Assembly (NCBI GenBank): GCA_037501455.1
Contig: CM074862.1
Location: 86,451,501 to 86,515,500, forward strand
From: Lantana camara
Taxonomy: Eukaryota; Streptophyta; Magnoliopsida; Lamiales; Verbenaceae
Length of the DNA: 64,000 nt
Reading direction: 5' to 3'
Shown here piece after piece: positions 1-11,683 of this stretch. The notes beneath the pieces are model-generated. The model did no database searches, had not been told where the DNA came from, and saw only the letters and a list, made by a program, of their open reading frames with translations. A program made the position numbers and the translations under genes. Each line of letters opens with the position of its first letter. Positions within the stretch are counted from its first letter, which is position 1.

Positions 1-646
1 AAATATATGGTTGTTAATAATTCAATAGATTAGCAATTATTATTATTGTTGAAAAATATTTTACAACTTTTGACGACAAAAACTTTTGTGACAAATATAT
101 ACTTGACAAAATTATAAAAACTAATTTAAATATATAACACATTCTTTTTTGTCAAAATTACATCTAGCCAAGTTAGTTTGGGTCCTGTTGGCTATTGTTA
201 TCAACACAAATTTGACTCATGCGAGGATAATATTATTTATTTAGCGATAAAATATAGCATTAAAATTTAAAAATACTAATAAATTATAACTTTAAAATTA
301 TCCATTAGCAAAGAAAAACTTCATTAGCCAACAAAAAATATAAAATTAGCAATAATATTATTCGTTATCAATTTTACATATATACGCAATGATTTGAATT
401 TTTATTACCTAGTTATGAGAATTTGTTTACGAAAATAACAACAAAAAGTTTCCTATATTAATTGAATTGGCAACAAAAAGGTGAAAATACTTGTCGGTAA
501 AAGTGTGATTTGACTTTTCATTACCATTAACTTTTTAGTAATGAGAATTTATTTACGAAACTAACAACAAAAAGTTTTCTAAATTAATAGAATCGACAAC
601 AAAAAGGCAAAAATACTTGTCGGTAAAAGTGTGATTTTTTGTAGTA
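1..646. mobile_element. Possible end of a CACTA (En/Spm-like) transposon
   Basis: AT-rich sequence with no credible gene. It contains repeated AACAACAAAAAG and CGGTAAAAGTGTGATTT blocks of the subterminal-repeat kind. Read on the minus strand, its right edge (631-646) is TACTACAAAAAATCAC, close to the CACTACAA start typical of CACTA elements but with T for the first C. The other end would lie left of the window. This is a weak call based on one edge motif and the internal repeats. Confidence 0.3.
415..635. repeat. Two direct copies of a roughly 95-bp repeat, 125 bp apart
   Basis: Copies at about 415-510 and 540-635 share GAGAATTT-TTTACGAAA, TAACAACAAAAAGTT and a tail with ACTTGTCGGTAAAAGTGTG. 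They differ by scattered substitutions, so the duplication is not recent. They may be subterminal repeats of the transposon suggested for this region. Confidence 0.6.
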
Positions 647-1233
647 CTTGTTAAGAAATTGGGGACACTACCAAAGGTACGTTTGTAATTAAGTTTAAAA
701 TTGGGGTTCCAGTTGTAAATATCTACATTCTTGTGGTGCCAAGGTTAATTAAACCTTTCTTTTATATAAAAAGATTTTTTATTATTCGAACTTTGTCTCT
801 TTTTATAATTTACCATCCTAACAAGTTTTCATCGTAAACCATCATTCAATCTTTGTATTTGTAATATATAATTATTTAAACTTTTTTTTTAATGATTTTG
901 GTAAAAATACAATTAACGTGTATATTTTATAAATATGTCACGTGTCATGTTTTTTAGTTAAAACCACTAAAAAAAGTTTAAATGATAGTATGTTATAAAT
1001 GAAAAGATTGGATAACGATTTATAATAAAAATTTATTAGGATAGTAAATTAAAAAAATAAGTAAGGATAATCTTTTACCCTGCTTGAGAAATTTCGACGC
1101 CGCACCAAAACTGAGCTCTTGATGCGACTGCCGGAGACTATTTACAGACTGCAAACGATGTGACAATACATTTTTGGAGAATTGGGGAGACAATTCATAT
1201 TAAACAAATATTTGTAGTCAATATCAAATATTA
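647..1233. other. AT-rich intergenic flank, no gene seen
   Basis: No coding pattern, RNA gene or clear repeat is visible. It is the left flank of the Mutator-like insertion. Confidence 0.5.
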
Positions 1234-1242
1234 AAGGTTCAA

Positions 1243-1313
1243 GGGGACATCCCTTAAAACTACCTAGGGGTTGTGAAAATGTTTGTTTGCTCCCCACTTT
1301 TGAAATTGTTCCC
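1243..1313 (+). repeat. MULE left terminal inverted repeat
   Basis: It pairs with 10682-10752 reversed. The outer 22 bp match best. A second matching block (1286-1313, containing TTTGCTCCCCACTTTT) sits 43 bp in, against 44 bp in at the other end. The string GAAAATGTTTGTTTGCTCCCC occurs here and again at 1334-1354, so the end has internal sub-repeats. Weaker similarity may extend to about 1390. Confidence 0.8.
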
Positions 1314-1825
1314 ACTAACTCCCTAATTGAGAATGAAAATGTTTGTTTGCTCCCCAATGATCTAGAATGTCTGCTTTACCCCTCATTTAACGTGATTCCA
1401 CCCAAATTTTTTGCCACCATGTAAACCACCATTTATTATTGGGTTAATACAGCTAGGGGTCTTTACCAGCAACAAGAAAAAGGGTTGTCTGAACAGGAAG
1501 AAGAACATGAATAATGGCCCCCAATTAGCTCGCTGAAGCAAATCTGAAGACGTTCCCCAAGGCTGTCCCGACGACGACTCCATTACGGGAAGCGTGGCAA
1601 CTCTGGTACCCTCTCTCGCCGTGTTTTGCGGGTTTTAGCTAATCTCAGCTCTCTCGCCAACGGAAAAGACAGAGCTCCCTAGAATCGGCCCCGACGACTT
1701 TCTCCGATGAACTGAAGGCCTGATTGTTGACTCCTCTCGCCGATAAGCTCAGGCAATTTCGTTCCTTTCACAATCTCTGAGCTGAATTTGTTGAATTACT
1801 TTTTGCCTCTGTTTCGGATTTAGTC

Positions 1826-4220
1826 ATGGATAACCCATACGAAGGTGGTGAGTGTAGCACACCCGTGCGTCTCCTTGGTGGTATACGCTATAATCAAAAA
1901 ATGCATGTTTTCTCAATTAGGGCTGATTTCAATTTGATGAGTCTGAAAACAATTGTTGGTGATTATTAGCCTGAGATAAATAGGGAGGAATTAATTTTGA
2001 CATACAGTGCGCCTCATGCCAAGGATCATGAAGTTAGGTTATTGAATGATGAAGATGTTTCTAACATGATTGAACTGCATAAAACCTTCAATTTGACATA
2101 TGTTGACATTCGGGCCACTGATAGGGATGATGTAACCGAGCATATGGGTTCGACTAGCTTCAGGTACTTGAATAATGAATTTGTGTCGTTCATATTCTGT
2201 TTCCAGTGTATTTTGCAACCATTTATTTGTTTGTCAGCCTTGTTAGGTGCAGAGCAGAGGACACCGGACTGGCACTTACTCCCCAATCTGATGCTATAAA
2301 TTCAAATTCCCGAAATTCGTGGAGTATGTGCATAAACGGAGTAGGCCAAGGGTTTAGAGATGCAGCTGAGTTTCGGAGAAAACTGAAAAATTATTCCGTA
2401 TCTATCCATCGTACCTTCAAGTACATTAAAAACGATAGTTTGAAGATCATAGCGGTGTGTCTTGATAGTACTTGTAAATGACGTATTTATGCATCATATA
2501 GTAAGAAAGATTTACAATTTGCAATAAGAAAATGTTGCTTGCAGCACACATGTCGAGAGGGTAGTATGCGCTCGAAGGGACATCCTAGAGCTGATGCTAA
2601 TTGGGTTGCAAACATTGTGAGAGAGAAGGTTAGAAGTTATCCCAAGTATTCTCCTAAAGAAATGAAAGCCGACATAGGGAGGGAATTTGCTGTTGAAGTT
2701 CCCTACAAACGGGTGTGGAATGGTAAAGAAATAGCCATGTACGATATCCGTGGCTATGATGGTGCTTCGTATGATCGAGTGAGATGGTACTGTGATGCCG
2801 TTAGAAAAACAAATCCTGGCAGCTTTGTTGATTATGAGGTGGATACGGATACTCAAAAATTTACGAGGTTGTTTCTTTGCTTTCATGCATGTTTGCTTGG
2901 ATTCCTCAGAGGTTGCAGGAAGTTGATTTTCCTGGATGGGACTCACATTAAGAATAACTTCAAAGGCTGTCTTTTGTCTGCCGTAACGAAGGACGGCAAC
3001 GATGGTTTGTTCACCCTCGCATATGCGGTTGTAAGTGCCGAAAATGATGCAAATTGGGAATGGTTTTGTAGGAAATTGCATGAGGCATTAGCGAGTCAGA
3101 CACGAGGCCTAATCAGTTTTAAATCATATACATTTTTCTCTGATAGACATTCCGGTCTACGGAAGGCTGTCCCGACGGTCTTCCCTGGAAGCAACCATGC
3201 GTATTGCCTACGGCATTTGGTTGACAATTTCCGGACTCAGGTAAGAGACATCATACTAATCTGAGTTACTGATTTGTTAAATTACTGTATCTAATTCAGA
3301 ACATGACATACTTGTTGGCCTTCATGCAGTATTTATTCTTTATGTCAGTTGTATCATATATATATATATTTTTTTTTGTGTAGATTCTCAGATTCTATCC
3401 TTACAAGAACAAAAAACATTGGGAAATGATATTTCAAAAAGCCGCATACACTACTTCATTCAATGAATATCGAAAATTTGTAGATGAGATTGTGAAAGCA
3501 ATGCCGCGCGCAGAAGACTTCATTTTGCAGTCGGAGCCACAAAATTGGGCAAACTGTCTCTTTTCGGGGGAACGGTTTGGTGTCATAAATAACAATGTTG
3601 CCGAGTCTTGGAACTCTTGGGTGAATAATGCGAGGGTTCTACCTATGTTAGGTCTGGTTGATCAGATACGTGTACAAATAATGATTATGATGAAAGATAG
3701 GCGCGATCTTGGAGAAAAATACAACATTGAACTTCTGTGTCCTCACCCAGAAGAGATGTTGAGGCAGAATTATGCTGAGGGTCGCAAAATGACATTAAAT
3801 CGAGCAAGCCCGTTTCTATTTGAAGTTTCCGAGGGTAAGTCAACATATGCTGTGAATTTGGAAACAAGAACATGTACTTGTAAGCAGTGGCAGATATTTA
3901 GAATTGCTTGTAAGCATACTTGTGCTTGTATTGAGGACAAAGGATTGTCGTTGTATGACTTCTGTGATGAAGCGTATTCCGTTGCAATGTATAGAGACGC
4001 GTACAGGTTGCCTATCTACCCCATACCAACAGGCGAAGAGCTGGCTTTGGTGGAAAATGAAAATGATCAATTTGTTTATCCACCCGATGTGAGAGTTCAA
4101 CCTGGACGTAGAAGACAAAAGAGAATACCGTCTCAAGTTGTCAAAAGAGACCTGACATGTTCACGCTGCAAGCGAAAGGGTCACAATCGACGTGGGTGCA
4201 AAGAGCCCCTTCAAGCTTAA
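1826..4220 (+). pseudogene. MULE transposase (MuDR-A type), two in-frame nonsense codons
   Basis: Three exons fit in phase: 1826-2163, 2253-3240 and 3384-4220, with GT-AG introns of 89 and 143 bp, giving 720 codons plus stop, a normal length. Order of domains: PB1-like N-terminus (codons about 13-95, with NDEDVSNMIELH); MuDR DNA-binding region (about 140-200); MULE DDE core with Asp341 in FLDGTH, Asp410 in FSDRH and candidate Glu516 in AESWNS, plus the C-x2-H pair in CLRHL; SWIM zinc finger starting CTCKQW at 606; C-terminal CCHC knuckle from 701. TAG at 1967-1969 (codon 48) interrupts the PB1 part. TGA at 2479-2481 (codon 189) replaces the Trp expected after the Cys of the zinc-binding motif, a TGG to TGA change. 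The catalytic residues and reading frame are otherwise kept, so decay is recent. The enzyme would cut and rejoin DNA at the MULE ends. The ATG at 1826 was chosen because it opens the PB1 frame. Confidence 0.9.
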
Positions 4221-4396
4221 TTTTCCATGTTCTTCAATTTGTATGTGGTTGTACACTTTATGATAAACCTGTGTAGTTTAGTTTGTTGGAATTGAAGTAA
4301 GTAACCTTGGTGTCATGTTTAACCAGTTATGCACAACCTATGGACAATTACCTACGTGATAATAGCAGCTGTGTACCATATTTTCTCCACACATAG
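4221..4396. other. Transposase 3' region leading into the tandem array
   Basis: This follows the transposase stop. From about 4325 it has pieces resembling the 121-bp unit next to it (TACGTGATAATA), so it may be a decayed outer unit. No gene is seen. Confidence 0.4.
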
Positions 4397-5625
4397 TTCA
4401 ATCTCCTACGTGCTCCTTCACAAATTTATACGCAATATGGACGTTTAAGTACGTGATAATACCATTCTGCTACAACATTTTCATAACACATGTACGAAGC
4501 GAGCAAGTGTTGCATACTTCAATCTCCTACGTGCTCCTTCACAAATTTATACGCAATATGGACGTTTAAGTACGTGATAATACCATTCTGATACAACATT
4601 TTCATAACACATGTACGAAGCGAGCAAGTGTTGCATACTTCAATCTCCTACGTGCTCCTTCACAAATTTATACGCAATATGGACGTTTAAGTACGTGATA
4701 ATACCATTCTGATACAACATTTTCATAACACATGTACGAAGCGAGCAAGTGTTGCATAGTTCAATCTCCTACGTGCTCCTTCACAAATTTATACGCCATA
4801 TGGGCGTTTAAGTACGTGATAGTACCATTCTGATACAACATTTTCATAACACATGTACGAAGCGAGCAAGTGTTGCATACTTCAATCTCCTACGTGCTTC
4901 TTCACAAATTTATACGCCATATGGGCGTTTAAATACATGATAGTACCATTCTGATACAACATTTTCATAACACATGTACGAAGCGAGCAAGTGTTGCATA
5001 CTTCAATCTCCTACGTGCTTCTTCACAAATTTATACGCCATATGGGCGTTTAAGTACGTGATAGTACCATTCTGATACAACATTTTCATAAAACATGTAC
5101 GAAGTGAGCAAGTGTTGCATACTTCAATCTCCTACGTGCTTCTTCACAAATTTATACGCCATATGGGCGTTTAAGTACGTGATAGTACCATTCTGATACA
5201 ACATTTTCATAACACATGTACGAAGTGAGCAAGTGTTGCATACTTAAATCTCCTACGTGCTTCTTCACAAATTTATACGCCATATGGGCGTTTAAGTACG
5301 TGATAGTACCATTCTGATACAACATTTTCATAACAACGAAGTGAGCAAGTGTTGCATACTTCAATCTCCTACGTGCTTCTTCACAAATTTATACGCCATA
5401 TGGGCGTTTAAGTACATGATAGTACCATTCTGATACAACATTTTCATAACACATGTACGAAGCGAGCAAGTGTTGCATACTTCAATCTCCTACGTGCTTC
5501 TTCACAAATTTATACGCCATATGGGCGTTTAAGTACGTGATAGTACCATTCTGATACAACATTTTCATAACACATGTACGAAGCGATACTTCAATCTCCT
5601 ACGTGCTTCTTCACAAATGTATACT
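4397..5625 (+). repeat. Tandem array, 121-bp unit, left arm of a large inverted repeat
   Basis: Units start at 4397, 4518, 4639, 4760, 4881, 5002, 5123, 5244, 5360, 5481 and 5590, giving ten units plus a partial one. Most are exactly 121 bp; one has lost 5 bp (near 5333) and one has lost 12 bp (near 5585). Each unit carries AATCTCCTACGTGCT and ACATGTACGAAG. Small shared variants (GCAATATGGACG in the left units, GCCATATGGGCG in the later ones) show local spread of variants along the array. Confidence 0.95.
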
Positions 5626-5663
5626 GAAACGATAAATACCAAATTATGAAATGTAGTAATTAT

Positions 5664-6062
5664 ATGTAACCACCATCCTATATCATATAGTATACATCAT
5701 TCAACATCGTTATGATAACATAAGTTTGTACAAACTCTATTAAGCTCTACTGTCTCAATTGGTTTAAACTCGTACAACATATGGTGGTATGAATTACTAC
5801 ATTTCATAATATATGTAACCACCATCCTATATCATATAGTATACATCATTCAACATCGTTATGATAACATAAGTTTGTACAAACTCTATTAAGCTCTACT
5901 GTCTCAATTGGTTTAAACTCGTACAACATATGGTGGTATGAATTACTACATTTCATAATATATGTAACCACCATCCTATATCATATAGTATACATCATTC
6001 ATCATCGTTATGATAACATAAGTTTGTACAAACTCTATTAAGCTCTACTGTCTCAATTGGTT
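5664..6062 (+). repeat. Central spacer: 149-bp unit repeated 2.7 times
   Basis: Copies begin ATGTAACCACCATCC at 5664, 5813 and 5962, and the last is cut short at about 6062. The sequence is unrelated to the 121-bp unit and sits between its two oppositely oriented arrays, forming the loop of the large inverted repeat. Confidence 0.9.
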
Positions 6063-6063
6063 T

Positions 6064-7065
6064 AAATTTGTGAAGAAGCACGTAGGAGATTGAAGTATGC
6101 AACACTTGCTCACTTCGTACATGTGTTATGAAAATGTTGTAACAGAATGGTACTATCACGTACTTAAACGCCCATATGGCGTATAAATTTGTGAAGAAGC
6201 ACGTAGGAGATTGAAGTATGCAACACTTGCTCACTTCGTACATGTGTTATGAAAATGTTGTATCAGAATGGTACTATCACGTACTTAAACGCCCATATGG
6301 CGTATAAATTTGTGAAGAAGCACGTAGGAGATTGAAGTATGCAACACTTGCTCGCTTCGTACATGTGTTATGAAAATGTTGTATCAGAATGGTACTATCA
6401 TGTACTTAAACGCCCATATGGCGTATAAATTTGTGAAGAAGCACGTAGGAGATTGAAGTATGCAACACTTGCTCACTTCGTACATGTGTTATGAAAATGT
6501 TGTATCAGAATGGTTTTATCACGTACTTAAACGTCCATATTGCGTATAAATTTGTGAAGAAGCACGTAGGAGATTGAAGTATGCAACACTTGCTCGCTTC
6601 GTACATGTGTTATGAAAATGTTGTATCAGAATGGTTTTATGACGTACTTAAACGTCCATATTGCGTATAAATTTGTGAAGGAGCACGTAGGAGATTGAAG
6701 TATGCAACACTTGCTCGCTTCGTACATGTGTTATGAAAATGTTGTATCAGAATGGTATTATCACGTACTTAAATGTCCATATTGCGTATAAATTTGTGAA
6801 GGAGCACGTAGGAGATTGAAGTATACAACGCTTGCTCGCTTCGTACATGTGTTATGAAAATGTTGTATCAGAATGGTATTATCACGTACTTAAACGTCCA
6901 TATTGCGTATAAATTTGTGAAGGAGCACGTAGGAGATTGAAGTATGCAACACTTGCTCGCTTCGTACATGTGATGAAAATGTTGTATCAAAATGGTACTA
7001 TCACGTACTTAAACGCCCATATGGCGTATAAATTTGTGAAGGAGCACGTAGGAGATTGAAGTATG
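6064..7065 (-). repeat. Tandem array, 121-bp unit, right arm (inverted)
   Basis: Reverse-complement copies of the left-arm unit have equivalent points at 6070, 6191, 6312, 6433, 6554, 6675, 6796, 6917 and 7036: eight units plus a partial one. Period is 121 bp except the last complete unit (119). The variant order is mirrored: GCCATATGGGCG-type units are near the centre and GCAATATGGACG-type units lie farther out, apart from the outermost. This suggests the two arms are copies of one array. Confidence 0.95.
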
Positions 7066-7242
7066 AAACTTTCATTTCAAAATGCACATACGACATTACC
7101 ACAGTTGAATACTAACAATACAGTACTACATCACTATTACTACAATAACATTATCCAACGATCATAAGGTTTGAAAAGTACACAACAAAAAGTACAACCC
7201 TTCCAACCCACCAACACGCCACTACAATACCAGATATACACA

Positions 7243-9907
7243 TCAGTTTTCAAGTATAAGTTTACAACTGTCTCCAACGGCCAAGATCTTCACAACCAAT
7301 TGAGCACGATAAGATGGCATCCTCACGTGATGAAATTCATTCCAGAAAATAGGGTCATCCCTAGCAAAACATTCAGCAAAAAGGCATAAAAAGGCACCAC
7401 AATCGAGGCTATCATCACCTTGGGATGGGACATACCTGAGCATGTACGTCATCACTCGGAATCTCATACTTGTATGCATGAAAAAGGAACATCCGAATGA
7501 ATTTCGCCCATAACTTCGCATGCCCAGTAGCAACGGCAGAAATCATAGAGTTCAAGCTTTTAAATACCTTGAGTTCGGTGTCGAGGACCACCATATGCCA
7601 ATGGTTTTTTGTGTTCAATGGGAAGATAATGTAACGATTATCTCCCAACACATCAGGATTCAAACGCTCAAGCAATGAACGCACACTCTTCATGACATTG
7701 TCTGCCAGAAACTTGTCCATCCCTTCCAGATCTTCAGCCTTCAGTTTCTTCTTCGAACCTTTGATGAACTTTTCACGAGGCAGTTTATCCAATACACAAG
7801 TTGTTACATGGGAAGACATGGCCCAAATTCTTGTCATGTTCAGTCTACTCAAAATGTCTACGTATCCCTCAAACACAGATTGCCTCATCTCGAGTCCCCA
7901 AAGCATTCGGTAAATGTCAAAGTCGAAGATTTCAACATCATTTGCACTATAAATAATAGCTCTGGATGCCTCATTAGCCTGTCCCCGGATGAACCCATCG
8001 ATTATTTCTTGGTCTTCGGATGTCAGCTCATCCCTTCCCGGATAGTCCAATCTCCCAACATAAGCAGAGCATTGATCCATCGGGGTTTTCCCAAAGTTCA
8101 CCTACACAATACATGAGTTTTAAGTAACATATAACTAACATATAATTAACTATAACTAACTGAAATATGACAACTTACTTTCTTCTTCATCTTCGGGGCT
8201 GTGGATGGAGGAGGTGTAACGAAATCGGGTGCTTTTCTTTTCTTGATCCGATCATCTCTCTCTCTTACAGACAAAACAATAGAGCTAATGATGTCATTCA
8301 CTTGCTTCATTCTAATCTCATGACGCCCGCTATCAGCTGAATCATCACCACCAGCATAATCATTCATAGCCTTCTCCACATCCTCCTCTTCCACAGCCTC
8401 CTCCATATTCTTCTTCACATCCTCCTCTTCCACAACCTCCTCCATATCCTTCTTCACATCCTCCTCCACCACAGCCTTCTCTATAGCTTTATCCACAGCC
8501 TCCACTACAACATTGTCCACAGCCTCCTCCATAACATCAACTACATCCTCCTCTACAACATTATCTTGCATATCAGTCAATATATCAGCTACATACTCCT
8601 CTCCCTTCTCCTCCATGGTTGCTTCTTTGTCACTCTCCTCCATACCATCATCCTCTTCCCCCAAAGCCTTTTCATCCTCACTTTCATCGACCTGCTCTTC
8701 GTCCTCATTTTCGTCCCCATCGCTTTCATCAACGGCCATTCCATTCTTCTCAGACACCAACTGCCCCAACAACTTCAACTCCCGCTTTTGATTAACAATA
8801 ATCTCCCTCAACAGCGTTGCTAGAGTCCCTAAATAAGTCTCATCTTTTTTCACAGGAGGTTCAAACAACTGCAACTCCTTCATTTGCGTTGCAACAATCT
8901 CCACAAACTTCAAAGAATATAAGTAACATGATGTTACTGATATACAACAGTCACAACACATACTTATATACAAAAAATAAAGGGAAAATGTAAACTGCGT
9001 TACCTGAGACCTTTGGATGGCATCCAATACCTCATTGGCTCTGTCAATGCTCAAAGGCAAATTGCTGGCTTTCGACTGCCATCTAAAGAGTCGAGGAAAG
9101 GCCCATAACGATGTCGGGCAACCACACGTTGGAAAATGCTCATAAAACCAAGCCTGTTGCATTAGACAAACAACAAATTCAATTATTTAACAAAACTAGA
9201 TACAAAAAAATAAATCGACATCTAATAGAATTCTGAACTTATTTAAATACCATAATTCCAACCACAAAGCCGTTGACATATGATGTTTCATCCACCAAAT
9301 GATGCCTCATTGATACAACCAAGAACTGATACACAGCTATCCCCCAAGAAAACTCTCCAATTGCAGACAAGTCATCTACATAACTAATTAGACCTCGAGG
9401 CACAACCATGGAGCTGACAGGGAACAATAACGTACAGAATACAAAGAGTATATACATCCTACAGAAATCATCGACATCAGATTTCTCCGTACTCTTCACT
9501 AATTCCCTGAGTTTGACTATAATGTTGTCCTTATTACATAATCCGGGCTCGCCATTAAAATGTTTTGCTAATGTGGAAGATGGCTGTTGATAGTGTAGAT
9601 CAACATTCAATCCACAGTATTGCAGACCATTCACTATACAAAATTCGGACACCGTGAAGGGAACATCAATATCTTCACCCACTGCAAAGGTACATGACTC
9701 CACATCATACCTGGATAATAGAAGCTTGATTCTACTATTGGATGAATATGCAAAGGGCATGTTTATGAAGAAATCAAATGGACACCGGGATATGGCTTCT
9801 TCATGTTCAGTATTCATTAAAAGCTTAATACTTTCCATTTCATTGCAGAATGCCACAGGAGAACATCGAGTTTGAAGGGTAGCCATTCCTGCCAAAGACA
9901 ACATCAC
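7243..9907 (-). pseudogene. DUF1985 / Ulp1-like cysteine protease (C48) gene carried by the MULE
   Basis: Exons fitted in phase 0 on the minus strand: about 9907-9251, 9153-9004, 8907-8179 and 8101-7243. Exon 1 resembles DUF1985, the domain that often precedes Ulp1 in plants (SEFCIVNGLQY). Exon 2 begins AWFYEHFP. Exon 3 is very acidic, with repeats of the form VEEEDVKK. Exon 4 has the C48 core: His in NHWHMVV, Gln in VPSQGD and Cys in LDCGAFLC. Families of this type cleave SUMO-like proteins with a His-Asp-Cys triad. Here the expected Asp is Asn (LNSM at about 7555), one base away from Asp. A single-base frameshift near 7430-7465 separates the His part from the Cys part, so the gene looks non-functional. 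An in-frame ATG at about 9888, just after a CAG, may be the true start of this exon. Confidence 0.8.
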
Positions 9908-10681
9908 AAGGTTAATGACAATTTCGTGTACAAAAAATGAGATATAGGGTATCTAAATAAAGAAATTTCGTATTACAATAGAAAATGAGAAAAAATTGCA
10001 ATGACTTTAAATTTCAAACAACCCACAAACAAATAGTGCCGTTACATATCGAAGAAGATCCGAACAACGGGAAATAGCTTATTCAAGCATACAACGGGAA
10101 AAATGTTAGTGCTAATAGGTTCAAACAACCTACTACACAAATTTGGGCATTTGGATTCAATCAACACCTAACCGAAGCAGCATTTAAATTGAAGCAAAAC
10201 CCTACAAATTTTGTGTACCAAAATTGGAAAATATCGTATCTAAGGCTTCATATTTCGTATTGGAGCAAAGAGGGAAAAAAAAATTGTCGAATCTTTAAGG
10301 GTGCACACCTGAATCAGTCCTCGTCGGCGGCGTAACCACTTCGGCGCCGTTAACTCCGCAGCGGAAACCCTATAGCGGTTGAAACCTAACCTCACCAGCG
10401 TGGAAATTCCCTCAACACCGGAAACCTCTCACCAGGGTGATCGTACGCGTCGGAAACCGCCTTATCCGTCACCCACCACCGTCGTAACCCAAGATCGCCG
10501 TAATGTGGTCGGTTTTGGTCTCACAGGCGAACCTCTCTCCCGTTTTCTTAATTTTTTTTTTTTTTGGATTTCAGCTTACCGAGAATGAGGGGGAAACGTT
10601 ACAGCCATCAGGGGTAAGTTAGTAAAATTACACACTTTAGGTAGTAAAGGGGAATTAGTAAAGTGCATTGGGGAGTAATGG
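9908..10681. other. MULE right internal flank, presumed upstream region of the Ulp1-like gene
   Basis: No conserved protein is seen. A run of T (about 10550-10565) and a GC-richer stretch (10310-10540) lie here. The analogous region at the other end (1380-1825) is also GC-richer and precedes the transposase, so both may be leader or promoter DNA. A 69-codon open frame at 10379-10588 has no recognisable content. Confidence 0.4.
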
Positions 10682-10752
10682 GGGAAATTTTTAAAAGTGG
10701 GTAGCAAAGGGAAATTTGGTCTGTGCATTGGGTAGTTTTAAGGAATTTCCCG
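10682..10752 (-). repeat. MULE right terminal inverted repeat
   Basis: Reversed, it begins CGGGAAATTCCTTAAAACTACC, against GGGGACATC-CCTTAAAACTACC-like sequence at the left end. The inner matching block is 10682-10708. The target duplication follows at 10753-10761. Confidence 0.8.
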
Positions 10753-10761
10753 AAGGTTCAA

Positions 10762-11683
10762 CCTTTTTTTAACCTCGAGAACGTTTTTCATTTTAATACT
10801 AAAATTTTAAGGAATAATTATATCGGAGTATCTTATATTTAGATCTAATTATAACAATATTTATTATTATCGAAAAATTATATTTTAATTCATATAAATT
10901 TTGTTTGATTTGAGTTTCTTAATAAAATTTATAAAAATATACTTATACTCCTGATAGTTTTATGAATATTACATGATTAAAATTACAAACTCATCACTAA
11001 AGTTTACAAAATATAAATAAAATGATTTTTACAAATTATGAATTTAATAACAAATTAAATATATTTTTGAAATGACATATCGAACCTTAGGGATTATAAA
11101 TGATTCTCAAAATTAGGAATTAAAATATAATTTTTTAATAATGATGAATTGTATTATAATTAATTATAAATATAAGGTAGTCAAATATAATTATTTTTAA
11201 AATAAAATAATATTTAAAAATTGGATAGAAAATTCTCAAAATTTAAAAATTAAGTACCAAGGAATAAGGATCCCCTTAATCCACAAGAATTAGTCACCCA
11301 TTTTCTTTGGCTTTACTTTGATGGTGTGCTAATAAGGTACTTTTCCGGAGCAAGAAAGCAAGAAAGTTTTGCCCTTTGTCTTCTTTCATTATTTACAAAA
11401 TATGCCATAAAAATCTGTTCGGTTACCGAGGCCAATTTCCCACCATTTTTTTTCAGCTCTTCCCGCTACCATTTCAGGAACAAGAAAATAGATAGAAGCC
11501 CTAATTTCTCAATTAACCATTTGGGAGCTTGTGTTTCATTCTTTCGTATGAATCGATTTTGCAAGCGCTTTCTCTATATCTTTAAACCAATATCAAATAT
11601 ATTTTCCGAGATCATTAAAATTTCCGGAAATATTTCATAACACGAGTCCCAGTAGAAGACAGAAGTACAACATTCCTACTCCC
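10762..11683. other. AT-rich intergenic region, then upstream region of the B3 gene
   Basis: 10762-11270 is very AT-rich with nothing recognisable. From about 11280 base composition rises towards the B3 gene, which would place its promoter and 5' leader here. A 104-codon open frame (11326-11640) has no family resemblance and probably lies in leader DNA. Confidence 0.4.

Larger units (their letters stand above)
1243..10752. mobile_element. Mutator-like element (MULE) carrying transposase and Ulp1-like genes
   Basis: The perfect 9-bp direct repeat AAGGTTCAA occurs at 1234-1242 and 10753-10761, the size expected of a Mutator-superfamily target duplication. The first 22 bp inside each end match at about 19 positions when one end is reversed, with CCTTAAAACTACC identical. 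The interior has a MuDR-type transposase on + (1826-4220), a Ulp1-protease-like gene on - (about 9907-7243) and a large inverted tandem array between them (4397-7065). Each gene starts near an end and runs inwards, as mudrA and mudrB do in maize MuDR. Both genes are damaged, so the copy is probably not autonomous. MULEs carrying Ulp1-like genes are known in plants (the Arabidopsis Kaonashi type), and this appears to belong to that class. Confidence 0.92.

Noticed and set aside
5152..5364. Short frames inside the 121-bp arrays
   Set aside because: They arise from repeat units with no stop in one frame and have no protein features.
4397..7065. CRISPR-like array
   Set aside because: Units are contiguous 121-bp satellites without unique spacers, in a plant MULE, with inverted arms.
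7430..7447. A 17-bp intron (GTATGT...AAG on minus) that would repair the Ulp1 frame
   Set aside because: It is far below the minimum plant intron length, so a one-base frameshift is more likely.
8513..8823. Ser- and Leu-rich plus-strand frames opposite the acidic part of the Ulp1-like gene
   Set aside because: They are antisense shadows of the Glu-rich repeat coding on the minus strand.
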